From Nonomuraea candida (GTDB lineage: Bacteria > Actinomycetota > Actinomycetes > Streptosporangiales > Streptosporangiaceae), in the NCBI RefSeq assembly GCF_000725485.1, contig NZ_JOAG01000033.1, positions 1-64,000 on the forward strand: a DNA stretch of 64,000 nt, written 5' to 3'. A program made the translations under genes and the position numbers. Positions within the stretch are counted from its first letter, which is position 1; the number at the start of each line of letters is the position of its first letter. The notes below the pieces were generated by a model that did not search any database, was not told where the DNA came from, and was given only the letters and a program-made list of their open reading frames with translations. Shown one piece after another: positions 47,922-56,804 of the stretch.

Positions 47922-48374
47922 GTGGACATCACGGAACGGGCCGAACTGGTCGTGGTCGGTTTCGCCGTACGCACGACCAACGCCGACGAAATGGATCCGG
48001 CACGGGCGAAACTGCCCGCGTTGTGGCAGCGGGCGGGCGCGCCCGGTGCTTTCGCGCATGTGCCGGGCCGCGTCGACGAGAATCTTTACGCGGTGCTGAC
48101 CGATTACGAGAGCGATCACCACGGCGCCTACACGCAAATCGTGGGCACCGGGGTGCGCACGGTGCCGCGCCTGCCGGAGGGCATGGTCGCCGTGCGCGTG
48201 CCGGCCGGGCAGGCGCTGAGGCTGGAGGCGCGCGGCCCGATGCCGCAGGCGCTGCTCGATTCGTGGCAGCAGGTGTGGAAGCACACCGAGTCGGGCGGCA
48301 CGCCGTCGCGCGCGTTCACGACGGATCTGGAGGTGCACCACCCCGACGGGGTCGACCTCTACATAGCGGTGTAG
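47922..48374 (+). CDS. GyrI-like small-molecule-binding domain protein
   Basis: The 150-residue protein consists of one effector-binding (GyrI/SoxS-Rob C-terminal type) domain, seen in VVVGFAVRTTNADEMDP, YAVLTDYESDHHGAYTQIVGTGV and the end FTTDLEVHHPDGVDLYIAV. It has no HTH, so it is a stand-alone binder as in SbmC-like proteins. GTG 47922 is used because the GGGGGAGGGAGGG stretch lies just upstream; an in-frame TTG at 47904 would sit inside that SD. Confidence 0.8.
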   Translation: MDITERAELVVVGFAVRTTNADEMDPARAKLPALWQRAGAPGAFAHVPGRVDENLYAVLTDYESDHHGAYTQIVGTGVRTVPRLPEGMVAVRVPAGQALRLEARGPMPQALLDSWQQVWKHTESGGTPSRAFTTDLEVHHPDGVDLYIAV

Positions 48375-48436
48375 CCGGCGCCCCGCCGCACGGCGGGGAG
48401 GACCGCGCCAACGCCACAACCGCCCCGCCCCGCCCC

Positions 48437-48498
48437 GCCCCGCCGCGTGGCGGGACGGACGACGGCGACCTCACGCCCGTCCCGCCGCGTGGCGGGAC
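48437..48498. terminator. Duplicated CCCGCCGCGTGGCGGGAC hairpin between convergent genes
   Basis: The hairpin GTCCCGCC-GCGT-GGCGGGAC at 48479-48498 has an 8-bp stem, and a similar copy CCCGCC-GCGT-GGCGGGAC starts at 48438. A GCCCC run precedes the first. It separates the GyrI-like gene from the convergent TetR gene and probably ends transcription from both sides. Confidence 0.6.
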
Positions 48499-48506
48499 GG
48501 GGCGGG

Positions 48507-49028
48507 TCACAATCCGAGCACGATGGCCGCGGCCTCGACGGCCGTCGGCTTGACCTCTTCCATCGGCAGGTGCGCGAACTCGACCGCGCAGTCCGACATG
48601 CCGCCCAGCGCCACCGTCGCCCGGATGTGCTGCTCCTGGGGGAGATCGTCCCCGAGCAGCATGGCGATCAGCTCGCGCCGCCAGGCGAACATGCGCGTGC
48701 CCAGGTTCAGGTGGCTCAGCGTGGACAGCTCGCGCACCATCATGACGATCACCTCGCGGTGCCGCCAGATCAGCTCGAAGTAGTCGTCGAGCAGCCTGCG
48801 CGGGTCGTCCGCGGGCCGCGGGCCGCCGACGAACCTCTCCATCTCCTCCACCAGCGGCGCCACGATGCTGCGCACCAGGTCGTCGCGGGAGGAGAAGTGG
48901 TAGTAGAGCGCGGGCTTGGTGATGCCCAGCCGTTCGGAGATCTGGCGCAGGCTGGTGTTCTGCACGCCCTGCTCGACGAACAGTTCGCGGGCGACCGCCT
49001 GGATGCGGGCCTTGGTGTCACTGGGCAT
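48507..49028 (-). CDS. TetR-family transcriptional regulator
   Basis: The 173-residue regulator has the HTH at about 10-50 (VARELFVEQGVQNTSLRQISERLGITKPALYYHFSSRDDL) and a short all-helical sensor domain. It is divergent from a FAD monooxygenase gene. TATTCT lies 6 nt before ATG 49028 (plus-strand 49035-49040) with no SD, consistent with a leaderless mRNA. Two copies of a 20-bp site in the shared promoter region are probably its operators. Confidence 0.88.
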   Translation of the reverse strand: MPSDTKARIQAVARELFVEQGVQNTSLRQISERLGITKPALYYHFSSRDDLVRSIVAPLVEEMERFVGGPRPADDPRRLLDDYFELIWRHREVIVMMVRELSTLSHLNLGTRMFAWRRELIAMLLGDDLPQEQHIRATVALGGMSDCAVEFAHLPMEEVKPTAVEAAAIVLGL

Positions 49029-49034
49029 GCGCCA

Positions 49035-49099
49035 AGAATATCCCTTACCTACCGTTAAGTAAGCTCTCGTGCTACCGTGCTTACTTACCGATAGGTAAG
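49035..49099. promoter_or_regulatory. Divergent promoter with two inverted 20-bp TetR operators
   Basis: CTTACCTACCGTTAAGTAAG at 49044-49063 and the reverse complement of CTTACTTACCGATAGGTAAG at 49080-49099 differ at only two bases, so the same 20-bp site occurs twice in opposite orientation with 36 bp between centres. Each is itself a partial palindrome (CTTAC/GTAAG arms). The second copy covers the SD of the monooxygenase gene; the first abuts the TATTCT -10 of the tetR gene. Confidence 0.8.
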
Positions 49100-49107
49100 G
49101 AGGGATC

Positions 49108-50328
49108 ATGAAGGTCCTCATCTCCGGGGCCAGCGTCGCCGGGCCCGCGCTGGCGTACTGGCTCACCCGGCACGGCTTCACCGTCACCGTCGTCGAGCGG
49201 GCGCCGGCGCTGCGCAAGACGGGCGGCCACGCGATCGACCTGTTCCGGCCGGCGATGGACATCGTCGAGCGGATGGGCGTGCTGGAGCAGGTCCTGGCCG
49301 CCAAGACCGGCACCGACTTCCTGACCATGCACACGGAGTCGGGGGCGCGGGCGGAGCTGGAGATCCGGCGTGTCATGGGCGCCGTCTCCGACCGGCACGT
49401 CGAGATCATGCGCGACGACCTCAGCGAGATCTTCTACGACGCCACCCGCCACGACGTCGAATACGTCTTCGGCGACTCCATCACCTCGATCTCCGGCGAC
49501 GGCGAGGTCACGTTCGAGCGCGGCGCGCCGGCCCGGTACGACCTGGTGATCGGCGCCGACGGCCTGCACTCCAACGTGCGCCGCCTGGTCTTCGGGCCGG
49601 AGTCGCGCTACACCTCCTGGGTCGGCGCCTACCTGGCCGTGGCCTCGGTGCCCAACCACCTGGGGCTCGACGGCCGCATGGAGGGCGTGGCCGGAGTGGG
49701 CAGGATGGCCGCGATGTACGGCGCCGCGCACCTGCCCGACGCGCGGGCGGTGTTCCTGTTCAGGACGGCGCGGGAGCTCGACTACCACCACCGGGACACC
49801 GACCGGCAGAAGGAGCTGCTGCGCGCCCGCTTCGACGGCCTGGGCTGGGAGGTGCCCCGGCTCATGGAGGAGCTGGCGCGCACCCCGGCCTTCTACTTCG
49901 ACTCGATCACCCAGCTCCGCCTCGACACGTGGTCACGGGGCCGGGTGACGCTCGTGGGCGACGCCGGCTACTGCCCCGGCCCGGCGGTCGGGGGCAGCAC
50001 GAGCCTGGCGGTCGTGGGGGCGTACGTGCTGGCGGGCGAGCTGGCGGCGCACGGCGGCGACCACACGCGGGCCTACCCGGCGTACGAGGCCGAGCTGGGC
50101 GACTACGTGCGCCGCAGCCGCACGTTCGCGATCAACGCGGCCCGGCGGCTCGTGCCGGGCAGCCGGTTCGAGCTGTGGGCGCTCACCGCCGGCGTGCGGC
50201 TGATCAACCGCCTGCCCGTCGCCCTGACCAGGGCCGCGGCCAAGGCCGGCAGCAAGGGCGTGCGGCTGCACGACTCGATCGCGCTCAAGGACTACGCAGC
50301 TCGACGGGAAACGACGTCACGCCCCTGA
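49108..50328 (+). CDS. FAD-dependent monooxygenase
   Basis: The 406-residue class A flavoprotein hydroxylase-like protein has the Rossmann start VLISGASVAGPALAYWLTRHGFTVTVVERAP, the DLVIGADGLHSNVR (DG) motif and GDAGYCPGPAVGGSTSLAVVGAYVLAGEL (GD motif, FAD ribityl). It resembles TetX/RebC-type enzymes that hydroxylate aromatic or tetracycline-like compounds; degradation of an antibiotic or phenolic inducer is plausible given the divergent TetR. ATG 49108 follows AAGGAGGG. Its 3' end overlaps the convergent P450 gene by 44 nt. Confidence 0.85.
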   Translation: MKVLISGASVAGPALAYWLTRHGFTVTVVERAPALRKTGGHAIDLFRPAMDIVERMGVLEQVLAAKTGTDFLTMHTESGARAELEIRRVMGAVSDRHVEIMRDDLSEIFYDATRHDVEYVFGDSITSISGDGEVTFERGAPARYDLVIGADGLHSNVRRLVFGPESRYTSWVGAYLAVASVPNHLGLDGRMEGVAGVGRMAAMYGAAHLPDARAVFLFRTARELDYHHRDTDRQKELLRARFDGLGWEVPRLMEELARTPAFYFDSITQLRLDTWSRGRVTLVGDAGYCPGPAVGGSTSLAVVGAYVLAGELAAHGGDHTRAYPAYEAELGDYVRRSRTFAINAARRLVPGSRFELWALTAGVRLINRLPVALTRAAAKAGSKGVRLHDSIALKDYAARRETTSRP

Positions 50329-51436
50329 CGAACGCGTTCGGCAGGATGCGCGGACCCTCCGCGTCGGCCCAGGAGGCCGAGCCCACCCGCGCCAGCCACT
50401 CCTCGAAGAAGATCCGCAGCTCCAGCCGGGCCAGCGCCGCCCCCAGGCAGAAGTGCGTGCCCAGGCCGAACGCGATGTGCCCGCCCGGCCGCCGCGTCAC
50501 GTCGAAGACCTCCGGGTCGTCGAACACCTCGGGGTCGCGGTTGGCCGAGCCGTACATGAGCAGCACCTGCTGCCCCCGGCGGATCTCCCGCCCGCGCAGC
50601 AGGGTGTCGCGGGTGGCCGCGCGGCACATGTTGAGTATCGGGGTGGTCCACCGGATGAACTCCTCCACGGCCCCCTCCATCAGGCCGGGGTCGGCGCGCA
50701 GCCGCCGCCACTGCTCCGGATGGCGGATCAGCGCGTCGATCGCGGTGGCGATGACCGTCCTGGTGGTCTCGGCGCCGCCGTCGAGCAGCAGCAGCGCCTC
50801 GTTCACCAGGTGCTCGTCGTCGTAGCCGGGGTCGGCGCACCACAGGGACACCAGGTCGTCGCGGGGGCGGGCGCGGCGCTCGGCGGCCAGCTCCAGCACC
50901 GCCAGCGCGAACTCGCCCGCCGCCACGGCGGCCTCGTGGGTGACGTACCGCAGCCCGCCCCCGGCCACGATCGTGGACTCCGACCAGTGCTTGAGCCTGG
51001 GCCAGTCCTCGTCGGGGAAGCCGAGCAGCCGGCCGATCATCCGGGCGGGCAGCGGCGCGGCCAGCTCGGCCACCGCGTCCACCGTGCCGCGCGCCAGCGC
51101 GCGGGTCAGCAGCTCGACGACGATCCCGCGGATGTGGCCGGCGTGGCGCTCGAACACCTGGCGGGGCGTGAAACGGCGGTAGACGAGCCGGCGGCGCCCG
51201 GCGTGCTCCGGATCATCCAGCCCGATCATGGACGGCTCTGAGGGGAGCTGGGGGCGGTAGCCGCCGGTGCTGGTCCACAGCCCGGGGTCGCGCTCGATGG
51301 CCGAGATGTCGGCGTGGCGGGAGACGCCCCACAGGCCGTTGCCCTCGTCCCAGTGGACGGGGTCGTGCTCGCGCAGCCAGGCGTAGACGGGGGCGGGGTC
51401 GCCCGCGTACAGGGCGCCGTCGAGTAGGTCGGTCAT
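50285..51436 (-). CDS. Cytochrome P450
   Basis: The 383-residue soluble bacterial P450 has the I-helix LLLLDGGAETTRT (variant of AGxET), EEFIRW as ExxR, and the haem loop HIAFGLGTHFCLGAALARLE with the thiolate Cys near residue 330. The length is short-normal for class I bacterial P450s and ferredoxin partners are not encoded nearby. ATG 51436 overlaps the stop of the upstream racemase-like gene by 4 nt, so the two are co-translated. Pairing with an alpha-methylacyl-CoA racemase suggests oxidation of a branched fatty acid or sterol side chain (compare CYP125/CYP142 with MCR in sterol catabolism), which is inference. Confidence 0.88.
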   Translation of the reverse strand: MTDLLDGALYAGDPAPVYAWLREHDPVHWDEGNGLWGVSRHADISAIERDPGLWTSTGGYRPQLPSEPSMIGLDDPEHAGRRRLVYRRFTPRQVFERHAGHIRGIVVELLTRALARGTVDAVAELAAPLPARMIGRLLGFPDEDWPRLKHWSESTIVAGGGLRYVTHEAAVAAGEFALAVLELAAERRARPRDDLVSLWCADPGYDDEHLVNEALLLLDGGAETTRTVIATAIDALIRHPEQWRRLRADPGLMEGAVEEFIRWTTPILNMCRAATRDTLLRGREIRRGQQVLLMYGSANRDPEVFDDPEVFDVTRRPGGHIAFGLGTHFCLGAALARLELRIFFEEWLARVGSASWADAEGPRILPNAFVRGVTSFPVELRSP

Positions 51437-52554
51437 GCCAGGACCCCCTGGCCGCGCAGCTTGTCCGCCTCCTCCTGCGGCAGTCCCCAGCCGGACAGGT
51501 CGGTCAGGCGGGTGGCGGGCGCCAGGTCCTGGGCGGGCACGCCGAGCAGGCGGGGCGCGGGCACCGGGTGGGTGACCTCGCCGACCTTGACGAACGAGCC
51601 GCGGGCGGCGTTGTGCGGGTGGGCGGCGGCCTCGGCCATGGACAGCACCGGGGAGACGCAGGCGTCGGAGCCCTCGAAGACCGCCTCCCACTCGGCGCGC
51701 GTCCTGCGCCGGAACTCCTCGGCCAGCCGCGCCCTGAGCGCCGGCCACTGGGCCCGGTCGTTCCTGTCGGGCAGGTCGGTCAGGCCCATGAGCGTGACCA
51801 TCGTCTCCCAGAACTGCGGCTCCAGCGCGCCCACGGCCACATATCCGCCGTCGGCCGTCTCGTACGTGTCGTACTGCGGCGCGCCGGTGTCGAGCAGGTT
51901 CGTGCCCCGCGGCCCCCAGTGCCCGCCCTGGACGGCCTGGTAGAACATCGAGAACAGGATCGCCGCCCCGTCCACCATGGCCGCGTCGATCACCCGGCCC
52001 CGGCCCGTGCGCTCCCGCTCGAACAACGCCAGCAGCACCCCGTAGGCCAGCATGAGACCGCCGCCGGCGAAGTCGCCCAGGATGTTGATCGGCGGGGTCG
52101 GCTTGTCCCCCTCGCGTCCCAGCATCGACAGCACCCCGGACACGGCGATGTAGTCGATGTCGTGCCCGGCCGTCGGAGCCAGCGGCCCGTCCTGCCCCCA
52201 CCCGGTCATGCGGCCGTAGACCAGCCGCTCGTTCACGGCGTGCAGGTCCTCGGGGCCGATGCCGAGGCGTTCGGCCACTCCCGGCCGGAAGACCTCGATC
52301 ACCACGTCGGCGTGGCGCACCAGCTCCTTGAAGGCCGCCACGCCCTCGGGCGCCTTCAGATCCAGCCCGATCGTGTGCTTGCCGCGGTCCATGACGTCGG
52401 TGCGCGGCCGGTCGGAAACCGTCTTGACCCGGTCGATCCGCAGGACGTCGGCGCCGTGATCGGCTAGCATCATCCCCGCGAACGGCCCGGGGGCGAGCCC
52501 CGCGAGCTCCAGCACGCGCACTCCGGACAGCGGACCCCGGCGAACCTCAGGCAT
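51433..52554 (-). CDS. CaiB/BaiF CoA-transferase family protein, probable alpha-methylacyl-CoA racemase
   Basis: The 373-residue protein matches family III CoA-transferase folds, specifically MCR/AMACR: LSGVRVLELAGLAPGPFAGMMLADHGADVLRIDR at the start, AGHDIDYIAVSGVLSMLG with the catalytic His, and NILGDFAGGGLMLAYGVLLALFER with the catalytic Asp. It lacks the Asp that CoA-transferases use as nucleophile at the usual place, as far as I can tell. AMACR epimerises the alpha-methyl centre of 2-methylacyl-CoAs before beta-oxidation. ATG 52554 follows AAGGAG with a 7-nt gap. Confidence 0.82.
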   Translation of the reverse strand: MPEVRRGPLSGVRVLELAGLAPGPFAGMMLADHGADVLRIDRVKTVSDRPRTDVMDRGKHTIGLDLKAPEGVAAFKELVRHADVVIEVFRPGVAERLGIGPEDLHAVNERLVYGRMTGWGQDGPLAPTAGHDIDYIAVSGVLSMLGREGDKPTPPINILGDFAGGGLMLAYGVLLALFERERTGRGRVIDAAMVDGAAILFSMFYQAVQGGHWGPRGTNLLDTGAPQYDTYETADGGYVAVGALEPQFWETMVTLMGLTDLPDRNDRAQWPALRARLAEEFRRRTRAEWEAVFEGSDACVSPVLSMAEAAAHPHNAARGSFVKVGEVTHPVPAPRLLGVPAQDLAPATRLTDLSGWGLPQEEADKLRGQGVLA

Positions 52555-52792
52555 CGGCCTCTCCTTGCTGTGGACCCTGCCCCAGTAGAACAACATTCGG
52601 TGAACTGGTGCAAGCGGCCTTTCCGACCTTCCCGCGAAGTCGTGGCAGGTATGGGAAACTTGCCCACTGTTCGGGTGGTCTTCAGACGGCAGCGTCCAGC
52701 GGCCGTCCGCGGCGCCCGCCGGCGCCGCCGCACCTCGGCGACGCCCGGCGGACGCCCGCGGCGGGCGCTACGCGCAGCCACAGGGGTAGGAC

Positions 52793-54340
52793 ATGGTTTC
52801 GGATAGCAACCGGCTCGTCGCAGGGCGCTACCAGTTACTGCGCGAACTGGGCCGCGGGGGGATGGGCGTGGTCTGGGAAGGCCGCGACACACTGCTGCAC
52901 CGGCAGGTGGCCATCAAGGAGGTGCTGCTGCCCGACGGGCTGTCACCGGGCGACCGGGAGCGCCAGCTCCTGAGAACCGCCCGCGAGGCACGCACCGCGG
53001 CCAAGCTCAACCACCCCAACGTCGTCGCCGTCTACGACGTGGTCGAGGAGGGCGGCCGGCCCTGGATCGTGATGGAGCTGGTCAGCCACCCCTCGGTCGA
53101 GCAGGTCGTGCTCACCTCCGGCGCGCTGCCCGTGCGCGAGGCGGCCGACCTGGGCAAGCAGGTGCTGTCGGCGCTCAGGGCCGCCCACCAGGTGGGCATC
53201 CTGCACCGCGACGTCAAGCCGAGCAACATCCTGCTCGGCGACGACGGCCGCGCGGTGCTGATGGACTTCGGCATCGCCACCGTCGAGGGCGACGCCTCGC
53301 TGACCAGGACCGGCATGGTGACGGGCTCGCCGAGCTTCCTGGCGCCGGAACGGGTCCGCGCCGAGAACGCCGGGCCGGAGTCCGACCTGTGGTCGCTGGG
53401 CGCCACGCTGTACGCCTGCATGGTCGGCCGCTCGCCGTTCGAGCGCGGCGACCCCATGGCCACGCTCAACGCGCTGCTCAACGAGGAGCCCGACTACCGC
53501 AGGATCCCGCCGGCCATGCACCCGATCCTGAAGGGCCTGCTCCGCAAGGAGCCCCAGGACCGGGTGGACGCCGAGGAGGCCGACCGGCTGCTCAGCGCCA
53601 TCCTGGCCAGCAGGCCCGCCCACGACGACCTCGACGTGCCCGAGCGGCGGAAGCGCGGCAAGAGCGGCGGGCCGGGCAGGGCGCTGCTCGCGGCGGCGGC
53701 CACGGTGGTGCTGGTGCTCACGGGCGGCGCGGTCGCCTACTTCAGGACGGCCTCGCCGGCGGAGGGCGCGCCCCGGGCCAGCACCCAGCCGGCCGCCGCG
53801 ACCGGCTCCATCACGCCGAGCGCCACGCCGACGGTGACCGCGACGCCGACGCCGACCCCCACGCCCAGCGTGACCAGGGTCGCGCCCGCCGTACGCGCGT
53901 GGACCTCGCGCGACGGCTGGTCCATCATGCGGCCGACCGGGTGGCGGGGCGCGCGCGGGGAGGCGTACACGCACTGGACCCGCAGGGACGGCAACGCGCA
54001 CCTCGGCGTGCAGGCGCTCTACGTCGACCTCACCCCGGGCGAGATCATCGTCACCGAGCAGGAGAACCTCGCGCAGACCGCCCAGGACGTGGTGAACCGC
54101 GGCCGCAGGACCGTCACCCACCAGGGCGTCAAGGCCGTGGAGTGGGAGTTCTCCTGGACCGCGGGCGAGGAGAACGAGCAGCGCTGGGTGCGCCCGGGCG
54201 CTCGCTACCGCGAGGTGCGCCGGGCCCTGGTGGTGGGGGACACCGCGTACGTGCTGTCCTGGACGGTCGCCGAGAGGCAGTGGCCGCGCAACAGGGCTCT
54301 GATGCGCCAGGTGATCGGCAGCTTCACCGTGGCGCCATGA
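52793..54340 (+). CDS. Transmembrane Ser/Thr protein kinase
   Basis: The 515-residue Hanks-type kinase has the Gly loop ELGRGGMGVVWEG (18-30), Lys42 in VAIKEV, HRDVKPSN, DFGIAT and the ENAGPESDLWSLGA APE region. The kinase domain ends near residue 275; a basic juxtamembrane stretch precedes one membrane span at about 297-320 (ALLAAAATVVLVLTGGAVAYF). The outside part has a Thr/Pro/Ala linker (about 335-365) and a 150-residue sensor domain with no PASTA repeats (SRDGWSIMRPTGWRGARGEAYTHW onward). The last codons overlap the next gene by 4 nt. Confidence 0.9.
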   Translation: MVSDSNRLVAGRYQLLRELGRGGMGVVWEGRDTLLHRQVAIKEVLLPDGLSPGDRERQLLRTAREARTAAKLNHPNVVAVYDVVEEGGRPWIVMELVSHPSVEQVVLTSGALPVREAADLGKQVLSALRAAHQVGILHRDVKPSNILLGDDGRAVLMDFGIATVEGDASLTRTGMVTGSPSFLAPERVRAENAGPESDLWSLGATLYACMVGRSPFERGDPMATLNALLNEEPDYRRIPPAMHPILKGLLRKEPQDRVDAEEADRLLSAILASRPAHDDLDVPERRKRGKSGGPGRALLAAAATVVLVLTGGAVAYFRTASPAEGAPRASTQPAAATGSITPSATPTVTATPTPTPTPSVTRVAPAVRAWTSRDGWSIMRPTGWRGARGEAYTHWTRRDGNAHLGVQALYVDLTPGEIIVTEQENLAQTAQDVVNRGRRTVTHQGVKAVEWEFSWTAGEENEQRWVRPGARYREVRRALVVGDTAYVLSWTVAERQWPRNRALMRQVIGSFTVAP

Positions 54341-55320
54341 GGCCCTGGGACCTGCTGGCGCTCCCGCCGCTGCCCGAGGAGCTCATGCGGAGCCTGCTGG
54401 CCCCGCTCGGCGACCGGGTGAGGGTGCGCCTGCCCGCCTCCCGTGACAGGGACGCGCTGCTGGCGGCGCTGCCGGAGGCGGAGATCGTGCTCGGCGACTG
54501 GACGGGCACGCTCGTCCTCGACGCCGCGGCGGTGCGCGCCGCGCCCCGGCTGGCGTTCGTGCAGCAGCCGTCCGTGGGCGTGGACGGCCACGACCTCGCC
54601 GCGCTGGCCGCCGCCGGGGTGCCGGTGGCCAACACGCCCGGCGTCAGCGCGGCCGCGGTCTCCGAGTGGTGCCTGGCCGCCACGCTGTCGCTGGCCCGCA
54701 AGCTGGGCGCCGGCGACGCCGCCGTACGCGCGGGGGAGTGGCCCCAGCAGGGCCTGCGGCCGATGGAGCTGCGCGGCAAACGCGTCGGCGTCATCGGCTA
54801 CGGCCCGATCGGCGCCACCTGCGCGGCGATGTTCCGGGCGCTCGGCTGCCAGGTGACCTACTGGACCCGCACGCCGCGCGCCGACCCCGGCTTCGAGGAC
54901 CTGGACGCGCTCGTGTCCGGCAGCGACGTCGTGGTCGTCGTGATCGCGCTCTCGGACGAGACGCGCGGCCTGCTCGACCCCCGCCGCATGAAGCGGGGCG
55001 CCCTGCTGGTCAACGCGGCCAGGGGCGGCGTCGTCGACCAGCAGGCGCTCGTGGCGGCGCTGCGCGAGGGCCACCTCGGCGGCGCCGCGCTGGACGTCTT
55101 CGACGTCGAGCCGCTCCCGCCCGGCGACCCGCTGCGCGACCTGCCGAACGTGCTGCTGTCGCCGCACGTCGCGGGGGTGACGCCGGAGGCGAGCGGGCGC
55201 CTGGTCGCGGCCGTGATGGAGAACCTGACGGCCGTGGTGGAAGGGCGGGAGGTGGCTCACGTGGTGAACGGCGCTCCGTCCGTGATCAGCAGGAATTTTA
55301 CGGAATCGCCTGCCGAGTAG
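54337..55320 (+). CDS. D-isomer-specific 2-hydroxyacid dehydrogenase family protein
   Basis: The 327-residue NAD(P)-dependent dehydrogenase has the Rossmann motif GVIGYGPIGATCAAMFRALG, the catalytic Arg in VNAARGGVVDQQAL, Glu in DVFDVEPLPPGDPL and His in LSPHVAGVTPEASGR. Substrate unknown (phosphoglycerate, lactate or glyoxylate-type acids all occur). It begins inside the stop of the kinase gene (ATGA), so it is translationally coupled to it. A small hairpin (CGACCC/GGGTCG) about 40 nt after its stop, near 55362-55384, may end the transcript. Confidence 0.87.
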   Translation: MRPWDLLALPPLPEELMRSLLAPLGDRVRVRLPASRDRDALLAALPEAEIVLGDWTGTLVLDAAAVRAAPRLAFVQQPSVGVDGHDLAALAAAGVPVANTPGVSAAAVSEWCLAATLSLARKLGAGDAAVRAGEWPQQGLRPMELRGKRVGVIGYGPIGATCAAMFRALGCQVTYWTRTPRADPGFEDLDALVSGSDVVVVVIALSDETRGLLDPRRMKRGALLVNAARGGVVDQQALVAALREGHLGGAALDVFDVEPLPPGDPLRDLPNVLLSPHVAGVTPEASGRLVAAVMENLTAVVEGREVAHVVNGAPSVISRNFTESPAE

Positions 55321-55438
55321 GGGATTCACCTGGCACGATGAACAGTTTTCGTGTCTTTAACGACCCCGGTCTGTTCCGGGTCGCTCATGGGAGATACGGT
55401 CTTACGGACGATCTCTGCCGGCTCAAGGGGGTGCTTTC

Positions 55439-56800
55439 GTGACGACGACGATGTCGGCTCACCGTCGGGCAGTAGAGCAGATCAGGCGGTCGTACGCCGA
55501 GATTCCGGGTGACGCCGCGCCCCGGCTCGCCAAGGCCACGTCCAACCTGTTCAGGTTCCGCGACGGCGGCAGGACGGCCAAGCTCTCGGCCCGGGATCTC
55601 GACCAGGTCATCAGCGTCGATCCCGAGACCATGACGGCCGAGGTCCAGGGCATGACGACGTACGAGCACCTGGTGGACGCCACGCTGCCGCACGGGCTCA
55701 TGCCGTACGTCGTGCCGCAGCTCAAGACGATCACGCTGGGCGGCGCCGTCACCGGGCTGGGGATCGAGTCCACCAGCTTCAGGGACGGGCTGCCGCACGA
55801 GTCGGTCGAGGAGATGGAGATCCTCACCGGCGACGGCCGCGTCGTCGTGGCCCGCGACGACAACGAGCACGCCGACCTGTTCCGCTCCTTCCCGAACTCC
55901 TACGGCACGCTCGGCTACGCCCTGCGCATCAGGATCAAGCTGCGCAAGGTCCAGCCGTACGTGCACCTGACCCACGTCAGGTTCACCGACGCGGGCAAGT
56001 GCATGCTGGCCATGCAGGAGATCTGCGACAGCATGGTCTACGACGGCGAGAGCGTCGACTTCGTGGACGGCGTCTTCTTCGAGCCCGGCGAGATGTACCT
56101 CACGCTCGGCCGCTTCGCCGACCGCGCGCCCTACATCTCCGACTACACCGGCATGCGCATCTACTACCAGTCGATCAGGCAGCGCACCCGCGACTGGCTG
56201 ACCGTCCGCGACTACCTGTGGCGCTGGGACACCGACTGGTTCTGGTGTTCGCGCGCCTTCGGCGTGCAGCAGCCCGTGGTCCGCTCGCTCATGCCGCGCC
56301 GCTGGATGCGCTCCGACGTCTACCGGCGCCTGGTCGCGCTCGACCGCAAATACGGCTTCACCGCCCGCCTCGACAGGTGGCGCGGCCAGCCGGTGCACGA
56401 GCCGGTCATCCAGGACGTGGAGACGCCGGTCGAGCGCGGGGCGGAGTTCCTGGAGTTCTTCCACGACAAGGTGGGCATGACCCCGGTGTGGATGTGCCCG
56501 CTGCGGGCCGGCTCCCGCTGGCCCCACTACCCGCTCGAACCGGGCAAGCTCTACGTCAACTTCGGTTTCTGGGGATTGGTGCCGCTGCCACGGGGACAGT
56601 TCGACGGCTACTACAACCGGCTGATCGAGGGCGCCGTGCACGACCTCGATGGTCACAAGTCGCTCTACTCCACCTCGTTCTATGCCCGTGAGCAGTTCTG
56701 GCAGCTGTACAACGGCGACGCATATTGGCCGGTCAAGCGGGAATACGACCCGAACGGTCGCCTGCTGGACCTGTACGAAAAATGTGTACGGGGAAGGTGA
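55439..56800 (+). CDS. tmsA: FAD-binding oxidoreductase, probable 10-methylene fatty acid reductase TmsA
   Basis: The 453-residue flavoprotein has an FAD-binding PCMH domain (TTYEHLVDATLPHGLMPYVVPQLKTITLGGAVTGLGIES) and a DHCR24/LcyB-like C-terminal part. It is followed 5 nt later by a cyclopropane-fatty-acid-synthase-type methyltransferase. This pair, tmsA-tmsB (bfaA/bfaB), makes 10-methyl-branched fatty acids such as tuberculostearic acid: TmsB adds a methylene to the oleoyl chain of a phospholipid and TmsA reduces it. GTG 55439 follows AAGGGGG. Assignment rests on gene pairing and domain type. No tmsC homologue is visible. Confidence 0.82.
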   Translation: MTTTMSAHRRAVEQIRRSYAEIPGDAAPRLAKATSNLFRFRDGGRTAKLSARDLDQVISVDPETMTAEVQGMTTYEHLVDATLPHGLMPYVVPQLKTITLGGAVTGLGIESTSFRDGLPHESVEEMEILTGDGRVVVARDDNEHADLFRSFPNSYGTLGYALRIRIKLRKVQPYVHLTHVRFTDAGKCMLAMQEICDSMVYDGESVDFVDGVFFEPGEMYLTLGRFADRAPYISDYTGMRIYYQSIRQRTRDWLTVRDYLWRWDTDWFWCSRAFGVQQPVVRSLMPRRWMRSDVYRRLVALDRKYGFTARLDRWRGQPVHEPVIQDVETPVERGAEFLEFFHDKVGMTPVWMCPLRAGSRWPHYPLEPGKLYVNFGFWGLVPLPRGQFDGYYNRLIEGAVHDLDGHKSLYSTSFYAREQFWQLYNGDAYWPVKREYDPNGRLLDLYEKCVRGR

Positions 56801-56804
56801 GCAG

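Noticed and set aside
53389..54336. Upstream extension of the 2-hydroxyacid dehydrogenase frame into the kinase gene
   Set aside because: The extension is an Arg/Gly/Ala-rich shadow of the kinase; the dehydrogenase begins at ATG 54337 with a normal N-terminus.
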